Assembly: GCF_001612615.1 (NCBI RefSeq)
Contig: NZ_BDAU01000041.1
Span: 1-64,000, forward strand
Direction of reading: 5' to 3'
Source: Nocardia amikacinitolerans NBRC 108937
Lineage (GTDB): Bacteria > Actinomycetota > Actinomycetes > Mycobacteriales > Mycobacteriaceae
DNA length: 64,000 nucleotides
In this document: in pieces, positions 48,814 through 59,357 of the stretch
Layout: each line of letters opens with the position of its first letter
Position numbering within the stretch: the stretch's first letter is position 1
Program-made: the position numbers and the translations under genes
Notes under the pieces: model-generated
Told to the model about the DNA's origin: nothing
The model's input: the letters and a program-made list of their open reading frames with translations, nothing else
The model's database searches: none

Positions 48814-49083
48814 ATGACCCACGGCCCCCAGACCGCAGCCCCGATCCGCATCAGCCAGACCGACCGACAGGGAGCAGCCACCGTGGCCGACATCGACACC
48901 GCGCACCTCGAGACAGCGATCCGCCGACACCTCGGCGCCGCGCCGATCCGCACCGGCAAGCCGCCGATCACCGGATCGCACAACCTCTTCCACGGCGGAC
49001 CCGCCCGCCACGACCGCGGTGTCCAGCGCACGCAGACCCATCGGGGCAAGCCGCGCCGCCCGCTGCGCATCCCGGGTCGCTGA
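48814..49083 (+). CDS. Hypothetical small basic protein
   Basis: 89 residues from ATG 48814, with AAGGAG about 11 bases upstream. The sequence is basic and His-rich (GSHNLFHGGPARHDRGVQRT) with one predicted helix (DIDTAHLETAIRRHLG). No family recognised. It precedes the sigma factor gene by 118 bases and may be part of its leader. Confidence 0.5.
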   Translation: MTHGPQTAAPIRISQTDRQGAATVADIDTAHLETAIRRHLGAAPIRTGKPPITGSHNLFHGGPARHDRGVQRTQTHRGKPRRPLRIPGR

Positions 49084-49201
49084 GCGAAACCCGCCCGGCA
49101 CACCCCCGCGGCGGGCCGCACGCCAACCGCCGCCACGGTCCGGCACTTCCGAACCGCCGCCGATACCGGACCGCCTCCTCGCTCGACCGAAAGGACCACC
49201 C

Positions 49202-50143
49202 GTGCCTCGCTCCACCGCCGCCACCCTCACCGAAGACCCGATGCGGGACTACCTGCACAACATCGGCCGCACGCCGCTGCTCACCTCCGGCGAGGAGGTC
49301 GCCCTCGCCGTCCGCATCGAGGCGGGCGTGCTCGCGCAACAGCGTCTCGACGAAAGCGCCGACGCCGGAATCGAACTCACCCCCGCCGAGCGGCGCGAGC
49401 TGCGCCGCGCCGCCGCCGACGGGCTCTGCGCCAAGGACCACATGATCCGGGCGAACCTGCGCCTTGTGGTCTCGATCGCCAAGCGCTATCCGACGCCGAC
49501 CGGGGTGTCCCTGCTGGACTTGGTGCAGGAGGGCACTTTCGGACTGATCCGCGCGGTGGAGAAGTTCGATCACCGGCTCGGGCTGAAGCTGTCCACGTAC
49601 GCCACCTGGTGGATCCGCCAGTCCATCGGCCGCGCCCTCGCCGATCAGGGCCGCACCATTCGCATTCCGGTGCACGTGGTCGAGGTGCTCAACCAGATCA
49701 ACCGCACCCGGCGCACGCTCGCCCAGAACCTGGGCCGCGAAGCCACCGCGGCGGAGGTGGCCGCGGAGCTGGACATGCCGGTGGCCCAGGTCGAGGAGGT
49801 GCTGCGGCACGGGCGCGAGCCGATTTCGCTGCACACCCCGGTCGGCGACGGGGAGACCGAGTTCGGCGGGCTGATCCCAGACGACGCCCCCGACCCGGCC
49901 GACGTCGTCGCGGCGAACATGCTGCGCGGCAAGCTGGACACGGTGCTCGCCACGCTCACCGACCGGGAACGCGAGGTGATCCTGCTTCGCTTCGGCTTGG
50001 ACCGCGGCGAGGGGCGCACGCTGGAGCAGGTCGGCACCGCGCTCGGCGTGTCCCGCGAGCGGGTTCGTCAGCTCGAGGCGAAGGCGATGGGCAAGCTGCG
50101 CCAGCCGACGCGCGCGCGGCGTCTGGAAGGCTTGCTCGCGTGA
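49202..50143 (+). CDS. Group 2-like sigma-70 factor
   Basis: 313 residues from GTG 49202, with AAAGGA upstream. Region 1.2 is DPMRDYLHNIGRTPLLTSGE. Region 2 is LRLVVSIAKRYPTPTGVSLL, then DLVQEGTFGLIRAVEKFDHR and LSTYATWWIRQSIGRALADQ. Region 3 follows (LNQINRTRRTLAQNLGREAT). Region 4 is TDREREVILLRFGLDRGEGR then GVSRERVRQLEAKAMGKLR. Absence of a long acidic region 1.1 and the size of about 315 residues fit SigB/HrdC-like alternative or second principal factors. No anti-sigma gene is adjacent. Similar to, but not proven to be, mycobacterial SigB. Confidence 0.92.
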   Translation: MPRSTAATLTEDPMRDYLHNIGRTPLLTSGEEVALAVRIEAGVLAQQRLDESADAGIELTPAERRELRRAAADGLCAKDHMIRANLRLVVSIAKRYPTPTGVSLLDLVQEGTFGLIRAVEKFDHRLGLKLSTYATWWIRQSIGRALADQGRTIRIPVHVVEVLNQINRTRRTLAQNLGREATAAEVAAELDMPVAQVEEVLRHGREPISLHTPVGDGETEFGGLIPDDAPDPADVVAANMLRGKLDTVLATLTDREREVILLRFGLDRGEGRTLEQVGTALGVSRERVRQLEAKAMGKLRQPTRARRLEGLLA

Positions 50144-50168
50144 CGCGGTGATCGAGTTCCGGTGGCGG

Positions 50169-50801
50169 TCAGGGAGTTTCGATCAATGCGAGCGCCACCG
50201 GAACCAACAACTCCACCAGCGCCGACACCGGCGGCCGCGGATCGCAGAGCAGCCACTCGTGGGTGAGTCCATTGATCGCGCCGATCAGGGCGCTCGCCGC
50301 GAGACCGGGACCGCCGCGAACGTGGCCGCCGGGCGCGACGCGTGGCACCACGGCCGTTTCGAGCACGGTCGCCCAGGCGTGCCTGCGTTCGCGACGGTGC
50401 CGCTCCATCCGATCGCTGACCCCGACCACCTCGATGAAGGCCACCTTGGCGCGGTACGGATCGGCGCCGAGCGAACCGAGGTAGGCGGTGAGCACGGCGG
50501 TCATCGCGGCGCTCGGCTCCAGCCGCGGGTCGAGGGTGGCGAGTGCGTTGCCCACGGCGGCGACCGCGTCGTCCTGGATGCGGTCGTAGGCCGCGGCGAG
50601 GACGTCTTCCCTGGTCTCGAACTCCTCGTAGAACTGCCGCTTGGAGAGTCCGGCGGCGGCGCACACGTCGGCGAGCGAGCACTCCGTGTACCCGCGTTCG
50701 GCGAAGAGGCGCGTCGCCGCCTCCAGGAACCGCAGCCGCCGTTCCGCCTTGCGATCGGCGACGGCGCGCCCGCCGTATTGCCTCCCCACCGTGGTTGTCA
50801 C
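50169..50801 (-). CDS. TetR family regulator
   Basis: 210 residues from GTG 50801. HTH: FAERGYTECSLADVCAAAGL, then SKRQFYEEFETREDVL. The C-terminal domain is helical with ALIGAINGLTHEWLLCDPRP. It is divergent from the SDR gene and probably represses it through the palindrome at 50923-50938. Confidence 0.88.
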   Translation of the reverse strand: MTTTVGRQYGGRAVADRKAERRLRFLEAATRLFAERGYTECSLADVCAAAGLSKRQFYEEFETREDVLAAAYDRIQDDAVAAVGNALATLDPRLEPSAAMTAVLTAYLGSLGADPYRAKVAFIEVVGVSDRMERHRRERRHAWATVLETAVVPRVAPGGHVRGGPGLAASALIGAINGLTHEWLLCDPRPPVSALVELLVPVALALIETP

Positions 50802-50922
50802 GTATTCACCGTAGCGAACCCACAGCCGGGGTAACGTCACCGAATCCCGGCGCGGCGATGCCGGTGCGACTGTCTGGGCCGATATTCTCCCCACCGGGTG
50901 CGCGCGCTTCCTTCCCTCCGAA

Positions 50923-50938
50923 CTTACTCCAGAGTAAG
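50923..50938. promoter_or_regulatory. Palindromic operator before the SDR gene
   Basis: CTTACTC-CA-GAGTAAG, a perfect 7+2+7 palindrome ending 8 bases before the SDR ATG, in the 145-base divergent region. Binding would block the ribosome site and the promoter. Confidence 0.65.
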
Positions 50939-50946
50939 GTTGGCCC

Positions 50947-51822
50947 ATGGCGTGGAAACCTACCGAACTCCCGGACCAGACCGGGCGCACTTTTGTCATC
51001 ACCGGCGCGAACGGCGGCCTCGGCGCGGAGACCACCAAGGTGCTGGCCGCCAAGGGCGCGACCGTCGTGATGGCCTGCCGCAATGCCGCGAAAGCCGAGG
51101 AGGTGGCCGCCGCGATCCCCGGTGACGTGCGGGTCGCCAAGCTCGATCTCGCCGACCTGTCCTCGGTGCGCGCGTTCGCCAAGCAATCCGGCGAGATCGA
51201 CGTGCTCGTCAACAACGCGGGTCTGATGAACATCCCGTTCTCCCGGACCGCGGACGGCTTCGAGACCCAGTTCGGCGTCAACCATCTCGGTCACTTCGCG
51301 CTCACCGGGCTGCTGCTCGACCGCATCCGGGATCGGGTGGTCACGCTCGCGAGCATCGCGCACAAGCAGACACCGAAGCTCTGGATCGACGACCTCAACT
51401 ACGAGAACCGCCGCTACCAGCGCAATCTCGCCTACGCGCAGGCCAAACTGTCGAACCTGATGTTCGCGCGCGAGTTGCAGCGGCGTCTCGCCGAGTCCGG
51501 CTCGAAGAAGCGCTCGTACGCGGTGCACCCGGGTGTCTCGGCCACCGACCTGTTCGCCAGGACGGAGACCCCGCTCGACAAGGTCAGCAAGCCGTTCATC
51601 CGCCTGATCGGACACTCGCCGGCCAAGGCCGCGCACTCGACGCTGTTCGCCGCCGGGATGCCCGACCCCGATCCGGACGTTTACTGGGGTCCGACCAGGT
51701 TGTTCGGCAGCCAAGGACCGGTCCAGCCCTCGTCCTCGACCAGGCTGTCGAAGAACCCCGAATTGCAGCGACGACTGTGGGAAGAATCCGAGCGGATGAC
51801 CGGGGTCACGTACGAGTTCTGA
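50947..51822 (+). CDS. SDR family oxidoreductase
   Basis: 291 residues. The cofactor motif FVITGANGGLGAETTKVLAA is at about 16-35, NNAG follows, then the catalytic Ser region (LASIAHKQ) and the YxxxK pair (YAQAKLSNLMFAREL). Short-chain dehydrogenases of this retinol-dehydrogenase-like clade reduce or oxidise lipophilic alcohols. CRNAAKAEE after the cofactor strand, where NADPH-binding forms have Arg, suggests NADP(H). Confidence 0.9.
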   Translation: MAWKPTELPDQTGRTFVITGANGGLGAETTKVLAAKGATVVMACRNAAKAEEVAAAIPGDVRVAKLDLADLSSVRAFAKQSGEIDVLVNNAGLMNIPFSRTADGFETQFGVNHLGHFALTGLLLDRIRDRVVTLASIAHKQTPKLWIDDLNYENRRYQRNLAYAQAKLSNLMFARELQRRLAESGSKKRSYAVHPGVSATDLFARTETPLDKVSKPFIRLIGHSPAKAAHSTLFAAGMPDPDPDVYWGPTRLFGSQGPVQPSSSTRLSKNPELQRRLWEESERMTGVTYEF

Positions 51823-51884
51823 GGCGTCCGAGGCGGGGAGGGCTGCTCCTACGCACCCTGTAGTAGACGGGTACCGTAGTAGGC

Positions 51885-52340
51885 GTGTCCGCTTCTCCCC
51901 GCCGCTCGGCACACAATCGTCCAGCGCTGATCGTGCTGGTGATCGTCGCCGCCCTAGCCTGCCTGGCGCTCGGCTGGTGGCAGTGGGAGCGATTCGAGTC
52001 GTCCAGCGGAACCGGCCAGAACCTCGGGTACGCGTTGCAGTGGCCGTTGTTCGCGGGTTTCGCGGTGTTCGCCTACTTCCGGTTCGTGCGGTTGGAGACC
52101 GAGGCCGAGGAGCAGCACACCCCGAGCGCCGCCCCGCAGCGGACCGAGACCGTACGGAAGGCCGCGCCGCGTGAGATTCCGGCGGGCATCCTGCCGGAGC
52201 GCCCGAAGGCCGCGCGCGACGACGACCCGGTGCTCGCCGAATACAACAAATACCTGGCGGCACTGAACTCCAAGGAGCTCGGCGACCAGGTTCGCCAGGC
52301 GGGCCTTGACCCCCGCAACACCGAGAGGAGCGCCGGTTGA
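51885..52340 (+). CDS. lprD: LprD-like membrane protein (Rv1343c homologue)
   Basis: 151 residues from GTG 51885. One TM segment at about 14-32 (VIVAALACLALGWWQWERFE) and a second at 47-66 (QWPLFAGFAVFAYFRF) precede a charged cytoplasmic tail with VLAEYNKYLAALNSKE. The order LprD, DUF3817, RdgB, Rph matches Rv1343c to Rv1340, which supports the assignment. The TTG start of the next gene overlaps its TGA. Confidence 0.75.
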   Translation: MSASPRRSAHNRPALIVLVIVAALACLALGWWQWERFESSSGTGQNLGYALQWPLFAGFAVFAYFRFVRLETEAEEQHTPSAAPQRTETVRKAAPREIPAGILPERPKAARDDDPVLAEYNKYLAALNSKELGDQVRQAGLDPRNTERSAG

Positions 52341-52714
52341 GCGCCAGCGAGAACGAGACCACCGTCGCCACCGAGCCCAAGGCCGCTCCCGCGCAGGCGG
52401 CGAACACCGCCAAGATCGCCTCGGCGCTGCTGCGCTACCGGGTGCTCGCCTGGACCACCGGCCTGTGGCTGCTCCTGCTCACCGGCGAGATGATCGCCAA
52501 GTACGGCTTCGACGCCAACCCGCCGAGCTGGATCGCGGTCGTCCACGGCTGGGTGTACTTCATCTACCTGATCGCCACCGCCGACCTCGCGGTCAAGGTG
52601 CGCTGGCCACTCGGCCGCACCATCGGCACCCTCATCGCGGGCACCGTCCCCCTGCTGTCGTTCTTCGTCGAACACACCAACGCCAAGCAGGTCAAGACCG
52701 ACTTCGGCGTCTGA
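52337..52714 (+). CDS. DUF3817 membrane protein (Rv1342c homologue)
   Basis: 125 residues from TTG 52337, translationally coupled to the LprD-like gene. Three TM helices are visible: LAWTTGLWLLLLTGEMIAKY, VVHGWVYFIYLIATADLAVK and TIGTLIAGTVPLLSFFVEH. The pattern RYRVLAW ... HGWVYFIYL ... PLLSFFVE is the DUF3817 core. Function unknown. Confidence 0.82.
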   Translation: MSASENETTVATEPKAAPAQAANTAKIASALLRYRVLAWTTGLWLLLLTGEMIAKYGFDANPPSWIAVVHGWVYFIYLIATADLAVKVRWPLGRTIGTLIAGTVPLLSFFVEHTNAKQVKTDFGV

Positions 52715-52757
52715 TCGCGGCGGCCCGCGTGGGGCGTTGGCCTTCTAGCCTGATCGG

Positions 52758-53199
52758 ATGATCGACGATGCTTCCGGCGAACCGGTCGTCCGGATGGGCG
52801 GCCCCGACCGATCGGTACACGTGCTGTTCGCCGAGCCGACAAGGCCGTTCGGCGCCGGCGACCCGCTACTCGACTTCCGGGTGCAGGCGCGCGGGCCGCG
52901 GGCCGCGGGTGAGTATCGAGACTTCGGTACGGACTCTCCGCGGCGACGGCCTCGGCGCCTTCCTCGCCTCGTTGGCGGAGGATTTCCGCGGCTGGGACGG
53001 GGCACGCACTTGGCGCTCCCTGGAGCGGGACCTGACGCTTTCGGCGGAACATCATCCCGGTGGCTACGTCCGTCTGGCGTGGGGTATCCACGACCGCTCC
53101 CAGCAGGGGGAATGGCACTTCGAGGCCACTACCGTCCACGAGGCAGGTGAGCAGATGCGGAAGCTCGCCGCCGAGATCGACGCCTTCCTCGGGGGTTAG
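52758..53199 (+). pseudogene. DUF6228-like gene with a frameshift
   Basis: The first half reads in the frame of ATG 52758 (MIDDASGEPVVRMGGPDRSV, then HVLFAEPTRPFGAGDPL). The second half continues in the next frame (VSIETSVRTLRGDGLGAFLA, then EDFRGWDGARTWRSLERDLT) to a stop at 53199. The switch falls in the GC run at about 52895-52912, where one base appears to be extra. The joined product would be about 146 residues. It could be a true decay or a sequencing error in the run. Confidence 0.75.
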
Positions 53200-53200
53200 G

Positions 53201-53812
53201 TCAGCCCTCGGCGAGGGCGGCCAATGCGGGCAGCAACCGGCGTAGTGCCCGGCCGCGGTGCGAGGCGGCGTCCTTCTCCGCGGGTGTGAGCTGGGCGGCC
53301 GAGACCGTACCACCGTCCGGAACGAACAACGGGTCGTAGCCGAAACCGCCCTCTCCCACCGGCTTCCGCGCGATCGTGCCCGGCCATTCGCCGCGCACCA
53401 CGAGTTCCGTCCCGCCGGGCACCACCAGGGCGCAGGTCGAGACGAAGCGCCCGCCGCGCCGCTCGTCGGGGACGTCGGTCAGCTGAGCGAGCAGCAGCGC
53501 GTTGTTGGCGGCGTCGTCGCCGTGCCTGCCCGCCCAGCGGGCCGAGAGCACGCCGGGCATGCCGTTGAGCGCGTCCACCTCGATACCGGAATCGTCTGCG
53601 ACACAGGGCAATCCGGTGGCGGCGGCCCCGTCACGGGCCTTGGCCAGCGCGTTCTCCTCGAAGGTCGCGCCGGTCTCGGGCGCCTCGTCGTACGCGAGCA
53701 CGTCGTCCAAGCCGACGATCTCCACCCCGGCGACGCCCGCCTCGTCCAGAATGCGGCGCAGTTCCTTCAGCTTCTTGGCATTGCGGCTGGCGACCAGAAC
53801 GCGGCGACTCAT
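53201..53812 (-). CDS. rdgB: dITP/XTP pyrophosphatase (RdgB/HAM1)
   Basis: 203 residues from ATG 53812, overlapping the rph stop. VLVASRNAKKLKELRRILDE, then TFEENALAKARDGAAATGLP and CVADDSGIEVDALNGMPGV, and later GEGGFGYDPLF are HAM1 motifs. It hydrolyses non-canonical purine NTPs to prevent their use in DNA and RNA. Same order as Rv1341-Rv1340 in M. tuberculosis. Confidence 0.95.
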   Translation of the reverse strand: MSRRVLVASRNAKKLKELRRILDEAGVAGVEIVGLDDVLAYDEAPETGATFEENALAKARDGAAATGLPCVADDSGIEVDALNGMPGVLSARWAGRHGDDAANNALLLAQLTDVPDERRGGRFVSTCALVVPGGTELVVRGEWPGTIARKPVGEGGFGYDPLFVPDGGTVSAAQLTPAEKDAASHRGRALRRLLPALAALAEG

Positions 53813-54585
53813 CACTTCTTCTTCGACGTCTCGACCGGCTCCGGCAGCACGCCCGGGTACGGCAGCGCTAGCGCCTCCTTCTGCACCGTGAACAGCTGCT
53901 CGCAGCCGGCCAGCGCCGCGTCGAGGAGCTTGTCCAGGGTGGAGCGCGGGAAGGTGGCGCCCTCGCCGGTGCCCTGGATCTCCACCAGGGTTCCGGTGTC
54001 GGTGGCGACCACGTTCATGTCGACCTCGGCGCGCGAATCCTCTTCGTAGGGCAGGTCCAGCCGCACCCGTCCGTCGACGACGCCGACGCTCACCGCGGCG
54101 ATCGCGCACGAGATGGGCTGCGGATCGGCGAGCCCACCGGAGGCGCCGAGCCAGGTCACCGCGTCGGCGAGGGCCACGTACGCGCCGGTGATGGCCGCGG
54201 TCCGGGTGCCGCCGTCGGCCTGGAGCACGTCGCAGTCGATGGCGATGGTGTTCTCACCGATGGCCGCCAGGTCGATGCAGGCGCGTAGCGAGCGGCCGAT
54301 CAGCCTGCTGATCTCCTGGGTGCGCCCACCGACCTTGCCCTTGACGGACTCCCGGCCGGAGCGGGTGTGCGTGGCCGCGGGCAGCATCGCGTATTCGGCG
54401 GTGAGCCAGCCGAGTCCGGAATCGCGCCGCCACGGCGGCACGCTCTCGGTGACGCTCGCCGTGCACATCACCCGCGTCTGACCGAACTCCACCAGCACCG
54501 AACCGGCTGGATGCGTGGTGAATCCACGGGTGATCCGTACCTCGCGGAGTTCATCGTCCGCCCTGCCATCGGCTCGTCTCGACAC
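53812..54585 (-). CDS. rph: Ribonuclease PH
   Basis: 257 residues. It uses phosphate to trim the 3' ends of tRNA precursors. Family motifs are [39 protein letters not shown] and [20 protein letters not shown]. The C-terminal extension (about 240-257, with KKK) is short. The gene overlaps rdgB. Confidence 0.95.
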   Translation of the reverse strand: MSRRADGRADDELREVRITRGFTTHPAGSVLVEFGQTRVMCTASVTESVPPWRRDSGLGWLTAEYAMLPAATHTRSGRESVKGKVGGRTQEISRLIGRSLRACIDLAAIGENTIAIDCDVLQADGGTRTAAITGAYVALADAVTWLGASGGLADPQPISCAIAAVSVGVVDGRVRLDLPYEEDSRAEVDMNVVATDTGTLVEIQGTGEGATFPRSTLDKLLDAALAGCEQLFTVQKEALALPYPGVLPEPVETSKKK

Positions 54586-54639
54586 GGGGCCAGCCTAGTG
54601 GACGACCACGACGCGTTCCGACCGCAACCCCGGCGGCCC

Positions 54640-55404
54640 TCAGATGTCGAAGGTCTCCCCCGGCGCGACCGCGTGCACCGGGCCGGTGAACTCGGCCTTG
54701 GCCTCCGCGATGACGTCCTCGCGCGAGGTCCACGGCGGAATATGGGTCAGCAGCAGTTCCTTCACGCCGGCGCGGGCCGCGATCTGACCCGCCTCGGTGC
54801 CCGAAAGGTGGATGCCGGGCGGACGATTCGCCGGATCGTGGGTCCAGGAAGCCTCCGACATCAAGACGTCGGCGCCCTGCGCGAGCTCCTGCACGGCGTC
54901 GCACATCGCGGTGTCGCCGGTGTAGACGAAGGTGCGGCCCGCCTTGGTGGTGATGCGCAGACCGTAGGACTCCGGCGGGTGGTACATCCGCCGCGCGACA
55001 ACAGTGTGTCCGGGACCGAACTCCACCAGGTCGTTCTCGGCCCACGGCCGCATGTCGATCACGTCGGACCAGTCGTCGCATTCGCCGCCGACCTCGGCCG
55101 AGGCGTTACCGATGCGCAGCGCGGCGTCGGAGGGTCCGCGCACGATGGCCCGGCCGACCGGCGGGGTCGGGTGGTAGCGCCGCCACACCAGCAGACCGGG
55201 CAGGTCGAGGCAGTGGTCCGCGTGCAGGTGGGTCAGGAAGACGTCGACCTCGCCGGGATCGGCGTAGCGCTGCAACGCGCCGAGCACACCTGGGCCGAAA
55301 TCGATGACGGTCGGATTCATATCCGGGCCGGTCAGCAGGTATCCCGACGCTGGGGAGTCCGGGCCGGACACACTGCCCGAGCACCCGAGGACGGTAAGGC
55401 GCAT
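54640..55404 (-). CDS. MBL-fold phosphodiesterase (Rv1339-like)
   Basis: 254 residues from ATG 55404 (the upstream frame adds 16 residues unlike the family). The metal motif is THLHADHCLDLPGLL with His59, His61, Asp63 and His64. Other ligands are probably in HTVVARRMYHPP and YTGDTAMCD. Rv1339 of M. tuberculosis is a cyclic-AMP phosphodiesterase, so this is a likely cAMP-degrading enzyme; the substrate is inferred by synteny and family. Confidence 0.85.
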   Translation of the reverse strand: MRLTVLGCSGSVSGPDSPASGYLLTGPDMNPTVIDFGPGVLGALQRYADPGEVDVFLTHLHADHCLDLPGLLVWRRYHPTPPVGRAIVRGPSDAALRIGNASAEVGGECDDWSDVIDMRPWAENDLVEFGPGHTVVARRMYHPPESYGLRITTKAGRTFVYTGDTAMCDAVQELAQGADVLMSEASWTHDPANRPPGIHLSGTEAGQIAARAGVKELLLTHIPPWTSREDVIAEAKAEFTGPVHAVAPGETFDI

Positions 55405-55608
55405 GCCCTCATGCTGCCACGACGAATTCTCGGTCACGAAATGGTCCCCCAAAATCTCCGACGGGCTGCGCTCTCACCGTGGTGTGCCAAGGATCCCCGC
55501 TCGATCCTTCCTACGGCGTCGACGTCCATTGTCAGAGCGTACCCAGCCGTGGGGCCGCTCACGCAGCACCCGCGAAATCACGGATCCGCCAAAAGATTCC
55601 GCGCGGTC

Positions 55609-56328
55609 TCAGGCGACCGACGGCGACACGGCACGCCGTTGGCGCGGCGCGAGCAACCACGCCGCGACGACACCGCCGATCGCGCCGAAAAGGTGTCCCT
55701 GCCAAGAGATTCCGTCCTGGCCGGGCAGCACGCCCCAGAGCAGCGAGCCGTACAGCACCAAGACGACGAGCCCGAGCACGATCTGCCCGACGCTGCGGGT
55801 GAACCACCCGCGCAGAATGAGGAAGGTCAGCCACCCGAAGACCAGCGAGGAGGCTCCGATGTGCACGGTGCCGTCGGCGCCGGTGAGCCAGGTGCCCAGC
55901 CCGGCGACCACCCAGATGACCGCGGTCGCCGCGAGCCCGCGGCTGATCCCCGCCGCCAGGACCAGGAAACCGAGGACGAGCACCGGCACGGTGTTGCCCA
56001 TCAGGTGGTCCCAGCCGCCGTGCAGCACCGGCGCCCAGAGAACGCCCCACAGCCCGTCCGCCTCGCGCGGTTCGATGCCGGCGCGGTCGAGTTCCCGGCT
56101 GTCGACGGCGTCGAAGCCCTCGATGGCGTACAGCAGCAGCACGAACCCGGCGATCAGCACGCCTGCCCGCAACCAGAGTTGCCGCAATGCGGCGAAGTCA
56201 CCCGCCCGCCGCGCCGGTTGCGGTCGCGTCGGCGCCGCACCGGGCGTCACCGTGCCGGGATTGCCCAGCCGCGCCCGAAAGGCGGCGATGCGATCCGGGT
56301 CGAACGAGGGCCCGAGTCCGCCGGTCAT
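55609..56328 (-). CDS. Rhomboid family intramembrane protease
   Basis: 239 residues. After a 45-residue Pro-rich cytoplasmic head come six TM helices. The catalytic pair is Ser160 in HIGASSLVFGW and His212 in WQGHLFGAIGGV; the supporting HGGWDHLMGN (His108, Asn112) is present. Substrates are unknown. Homologue of Rv1337. In M. tuberculosis murI follows this gene; here a 204-base gap follows instead. Confidence 0.88.
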   Translation of the reverse strand: MTGGLGPSFDPDRIAAFRARLGNPGTVTPGAAPTRPQPARRAGDFAALRQLWLRAGVLIAGFVLLLYAIEGFDAVDSRELDRAGIEPREADGLWGVLWAPVLHGGWDHLMGNTVPVLVLGFLVLAAGISRGLAATAVIWVVAGLGTWLTGADGTVHIGASSLVFGWLTFLILRGWFTRSVGQIVLGLVVLVLYGSLLWGVLPGQDGISWQGHLFGAIGGVVAAWLLAPRQRRAVSPSVA

Positions 56329-56398
56329 GGCAACCTCCTGATCGATGCCACAGCTCGTTCTTCGAGCGTACCGACGCCGAGCCGCCGACCCGTGTCGC

Positions 56399-57665
<1,267 letters not shown>

Positions 57666-57697
57666 GGGTACTCCTCGGTTTTCGTCAGGGCTCGGGG

Positions 57698-58120
57698 TCA
57701 GGCGGTCTCGTAGGCGGCGACGATCCGCACCGGTTCCTCGGTGACCTCGCCGTCCAGGATCCGGTAGCTGCGCAGCTCGTGCTGTTCGGGGTCGCGGGTC
57801 GAGACCAGCACGTAGTGCGCGTTGGGCTCGGACGCGTAGGAGATGTCCGTGCGGCTTGGGTAGGCCTCGGTGGCGGTGTGCGAGTGGTAGATCACCACCG
57901 GCTCCTCGTCGGCCGCGTCCATCTCGCGCCACACCTTCAGCTGTTCGCCGGAGTCGAAGCGGTAGAAGGTCGGCGAGCGCTCGGCGTTGACCATCGCGAT
58001 GAATCGCTCCGGGCGATCGGACCCCTCCGGGCCCGCGATGACCCCGCAGGCCTCGTCGGGGTGGTCGGCGCGGGCGTGCGCCACCATCGCCTCCACGAGG
58101 TCGGCTCTGATCACCAGCAC
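57698..58120 (-). CDS. mec: CysO-cysteine hydrolase Mec (JAMM protease)
   Basis: 140 residues from GTG 58120. The JAMM/MPN motif is complete: Glu23, then HSHTATEAYPSRTD with His79, His81, Ser89 and Asp92. It releases cysteine from the CysO adduct. Because the CysO here has extra residues after its diglycine, this protease may also trim them. It is 32 bases upstream of cysO. Confidence 0.92.
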   Translation of the reverse strand: MLVIRADLVEAMVAHARADHPDEACGVIAGPEGSDRPERFIAMVNAERSPTFYRFDSGEQLKVWREMDAADEEPVVIYHSHTATEAYPSRTDISYASEPNAHYVLVSTRDPEQHELRSYRILDGEVTEEPVRIVAAYETA

Positions 58121-58296
58121 TAGTCGAACCCTTCCGCATATCTTCGCCGACCGGTCACAGCCGACAACGAGCCAGAATATTCGCCTATTCCCGGCGCCTC
58201 GTTCCCCGGTCCTCGTTTCCCCCGTTCGTCGGCACACAGGTTCTGCTCACCGGTACGGCGTGTCGCGCGGCGCGTCTGTGCGAAAGGTGTGTGGCG

Positions 58297-59355
58297 TCAG
58301 TCGAGGAAGAGGTCGGTGTAGGTGGGGATGTGGGCGACGGGGGTGGCCGTGAGGATGGCGTTCACGATGGCGCGTTCGACACAGAGGGCGGCGGCGGTGC
58401 AGAGGGCGTCGAGGAGTAGCAGGTCGTCTGGGAAGGCGGGCGGGAGCGGGACGGGCGCGATCCGAGCGGTGCCGGTGGACACGGCGAACAAGGTGTCGCC
58501 GTCGAGGGGAGAGTGCGCGGGCCGGATGGCGCGGGCGAGACCGTCGTGCGCGGTGGTGGCCATCCGGCGGCATCCGGCCGGTTCCAGCGGCGCGTCGGTG
58601 GCGACGACGCCGATCGTGGTGTTGAGGACGGTGCCTTTCACCGGCAACGCGTTCGCGCTTGCCAGCTTTTCCGGACTCGCCGGACGCAAGCCGAACCGCT
58701 CGGGTCCATCGGTGCCTACTCCCCAGGGCAGACCGGTGCGCGGATCGAACACCGAACCGACCGGGTTGGCGACCACCAACGCGGCGACGGTGACACCCGC
58801 GGCCGGACCGTCGTCGAGCACGAGACTCGCGCTGCCGATGCCGCCCTTGATCGATCCGGCGCGCGCACCGACACCCGCGCCGACCGAGCCGCGCTCGAAA
58901 TCGGCGGATGCCGCGGCGGCAGCCCGGTAGCCGAAATCGGCGGTCGGGCGCGCGTACCAGTCGCCGACCGGGAGGTCGAAGATCACCGCGCCCGGCACGA
59001 TCGGCACCACCCGGTCGGCGTCCTCGGGGTCCATCGGAATGCCTTCGCCCTGCTCCTCGAGCCAGCGCATGACGCCGTCGGCGGCCGCGAGACCGTAGGC
59101 GCTGCCGCCGGTGAGCAGGATCGCGTGGACTTGGCGGACGGTGTTGGACGGGTCGAGCAGATCGGTCTCGCGGGTGCCGGGTCCGCCGCCGCGCACGTCG
59201 ACCGTGGCGACCGCGCCGCCCGGTGCGCGAATCACCGTGCAGCCGGTGGCCGCGCCCGAACCGAGGGTGGCGTCGGGGTCGAGGGCGTGATGGTGGCCGA
59301 CGAGGAGCCCTGCGACGTCGGTGAGCGAATCGCGTGGGCCCGGCGCTGCGTTCAT
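58297..59355 (-). CDS. P1 (S58/DmpA) family peptidase
   Basis: 352 residues. The family is made as an inactive chain that cleaves itself; the likely N-terminal nucleophile is in GTVLNTTIGVVATDAPL (about residues 242-258). GGSAYGLAAADGVMRWLEEQ, GAVIFDLPVGDWYARPTADF and VGAGVGARAGSIKGGIGSAS are further family motifs. Homologue of Rv1333. Substrate peptides are unknown. It starts two bases after the DUF2017 stop. Confidence 0.85.
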   Translation of the reverse strand: MNAAPGPRDSLTDVAGLLVGHHHALDPDATLGSGAATGCTVIRAPGGAVATVDVRGGGPGTRETDLLDPSNTVRQVHAILLTGGSAYGLAAADGVMRWLEEQGEGIPMDPEDADRVVPIVPGAVIFDLPVGDWYARPTADFGYRAAAAASADFERGSVGAGVGARAGSIKGGIGSASLVLDDGPAAGVTVAALVVANPVGSVFDPRTGLPWGVGTDGPERFGLRPASPEKLASANALPVKGTVLNTTIGVVATDAPLEPAGCRRMATTAHDGLARAIRPAHSPLDGDTLFAVSTGTARIAPVPLPPAFPDDLLLLDALCTAAALCVERAIVNAILTATPVAHIPTYTDLFLD

Positions 59356-59357
59356 GG

